The notes under the pieces are model-generated. The model saw nothing but the letters and a program-made list of their open reading frames with translations. It searched no databases and had not been told where the DNA came from. The translations under genes were made by a program, and so were the position numbers. This document shows positions 12,869-13,161 of a DNA stretch of 13,161 bases, in pieces (position 1 is the stretch's first letter; the number at the start of each line of letters is the position of its first letter). Source of the stretch: an uncultured Clostridia bacterium (GTDB taxonomy: Bacteria > Bacillota > Clostridia > TANB77 > CAG-508); assembly GCA_948919095.1 (NCBI GenBank), contig CAQYCU010000024.1:1-13161 (forward strand), in the 5' to 3' direction.

Positions 12869-13161
12869 CTATCTCTTACTAAATTGTGGTGCTTTACGAG
12901 CTTTTTTAAGACCATATTTCTTTCTTTCTTTTTCACGAGAATCACGTGTAAGATATCCATTAGCTTTAAGTGTTGGTCTGTATTCGTCTCTGTTAGCTTC
13001 ATTTAATGCTCTAGCTATTCCATGTCTAATTGCTCCTGCTTGACCAGAGAATCCTCCTCCAGTAACTTTAGCAATAACATCAAATTTTGATTCTGTGCCA
13101 GTTGCTGTAAGTGGTTGTTTTACAATAACTCTTAATGTTTCTTCACCAAAATATTCTTCTA
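12869..13161 (-). CDS. rpsI: Small-subunit ribosomal protein S9 (3' part, runs off the window)
   Basis: The last 96 codons of S9, which sits in the head of the 30S subunit and whose C-terminal tail reaches the P-site tRNA. The frame reads [17 protein letters not shown] at the edge, the family signature [19 protein letters not shown] in the middle, DEYRPTLK and [21 protein letters not shown], and ends with the invariant SKR before a TAG stop (12871-12869). S9 is about 130 residues, so some 34 residues and the start are missing beyond the right edge, where rplM normally lies directly upstream. The tail is intact. The hairpin at 12809-12846 ends the transcript. Confidence 0.97.
   Translation of the reverse strand, partial: EEYFGEETLRVIVKQPLTATGTESKFDVIAKVTGGGFSGQAGAIRHGIARALNEANRDEYRPTLKANGYLTRDSREKERKKYGLKKARKAPQFSKR

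Noticed and set aside
12760..13002. 80-codon minus-strand frame overlapping the end of rpsI
   Set aside because: A shadow in another frame of rpsI, rich in Lys/His/Asn, running through the hairpin at 12809-12846; the S9 frame is unmistakable.
1..13161. CRISPR array, tRNA genes, transposase or phage structural genes
   Set aside because: Looked for spaced direct repeats, cloverleaf-like segments and recombinase motifs on both strands and saw none.

Overview
The window is AT-rich (a 60-base sample at 10681-10740 has 18 G/C) and reads as a chromosomal segment of a low-GC Gram-positive bacterium, most likely a member of the Clostridia of the kind found in gut communities. The evidence is: AGAAAGGA/AAGGAG-type ribosome binding sites, consensus sigma-A promoters with 17-base spacers, sortase-type surface proteins, a glucosaminidase with SH3b and dockerin-like domains, and housekeeping genes (fmt, def, priA, folD, rpsI) of Firmicutes type. 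The species cannot be named from the sequence alone.

Layout. Positions 1-275 hold no gene. They carry a perfect consensus promoter firing leftwards off the window, with a leader that resembles a stable-RNA operon leader, and a promoter firing rightwards. 276-668 (+) is a tiny cell-wall-anchored protein that is almost entirely a Pro/Thr stalk. 775-2091 (-) is a membrane-anchored surface protein with cadherin-like beta-sandwich domains. 2211-4206 (-) is a secreted peptidoglycan glucosaminidase with two SH3b domains, an Asn/Thr-rich linker and a C-terminal dockerin-like pair; in this sequence it is split into two overlapping frames by what looks like a single extra base at 2940. 4300-5373 (-) is fmt, divergent from a guanylate kinase gene at 5515-6075 (+). 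6188-6733 (-) is an unrecognised one-TM protein with its own promoter. 6858-10445 (-) is a tight folD-priA-def operon. 10605-12047 (+) is a sortase-anchored von Willebrand A protein with a strong promoter and terminator. 12214-12633 (-) is a self-contained, clearly GC-richer gene of unknown function, probably acquired. 12869-13161 (-) is the 3' part of rpsI.

How the genes work together. fmt and def are the two ends of the N-formyl-methionine cycle, and FolD makes the 10-formyl-THF that Fmt consumes, so folD-priA-def plus fmt form a sensible translation-initiation/one-carbon neighbourhood with the replication-restart helicase PriA embedded. Four envelope genes surround this core: the glucosaminidase, the cadherin-like protein, the stalk protein and the VWA protein. 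Both sortase substrates carry an Ile-first signal (IPKTG, IPQTG) rather than LPXTG. No tRNA, rRNA, CRISPR array, transposase or phage structural gene was seen.

The points most worth a second look are the frameshifted glucosaminidase/dockerin gene, the GC-rich unknown cassette at about 12116-12722 with a hairpin abutting its Shine-Dalgarno, the duplicated translation-start region at 2078-2178, and the inverted repeat around the glucosaminidase start codon. I did not find convincing evidence of a complete undescribed defence or mobile system.
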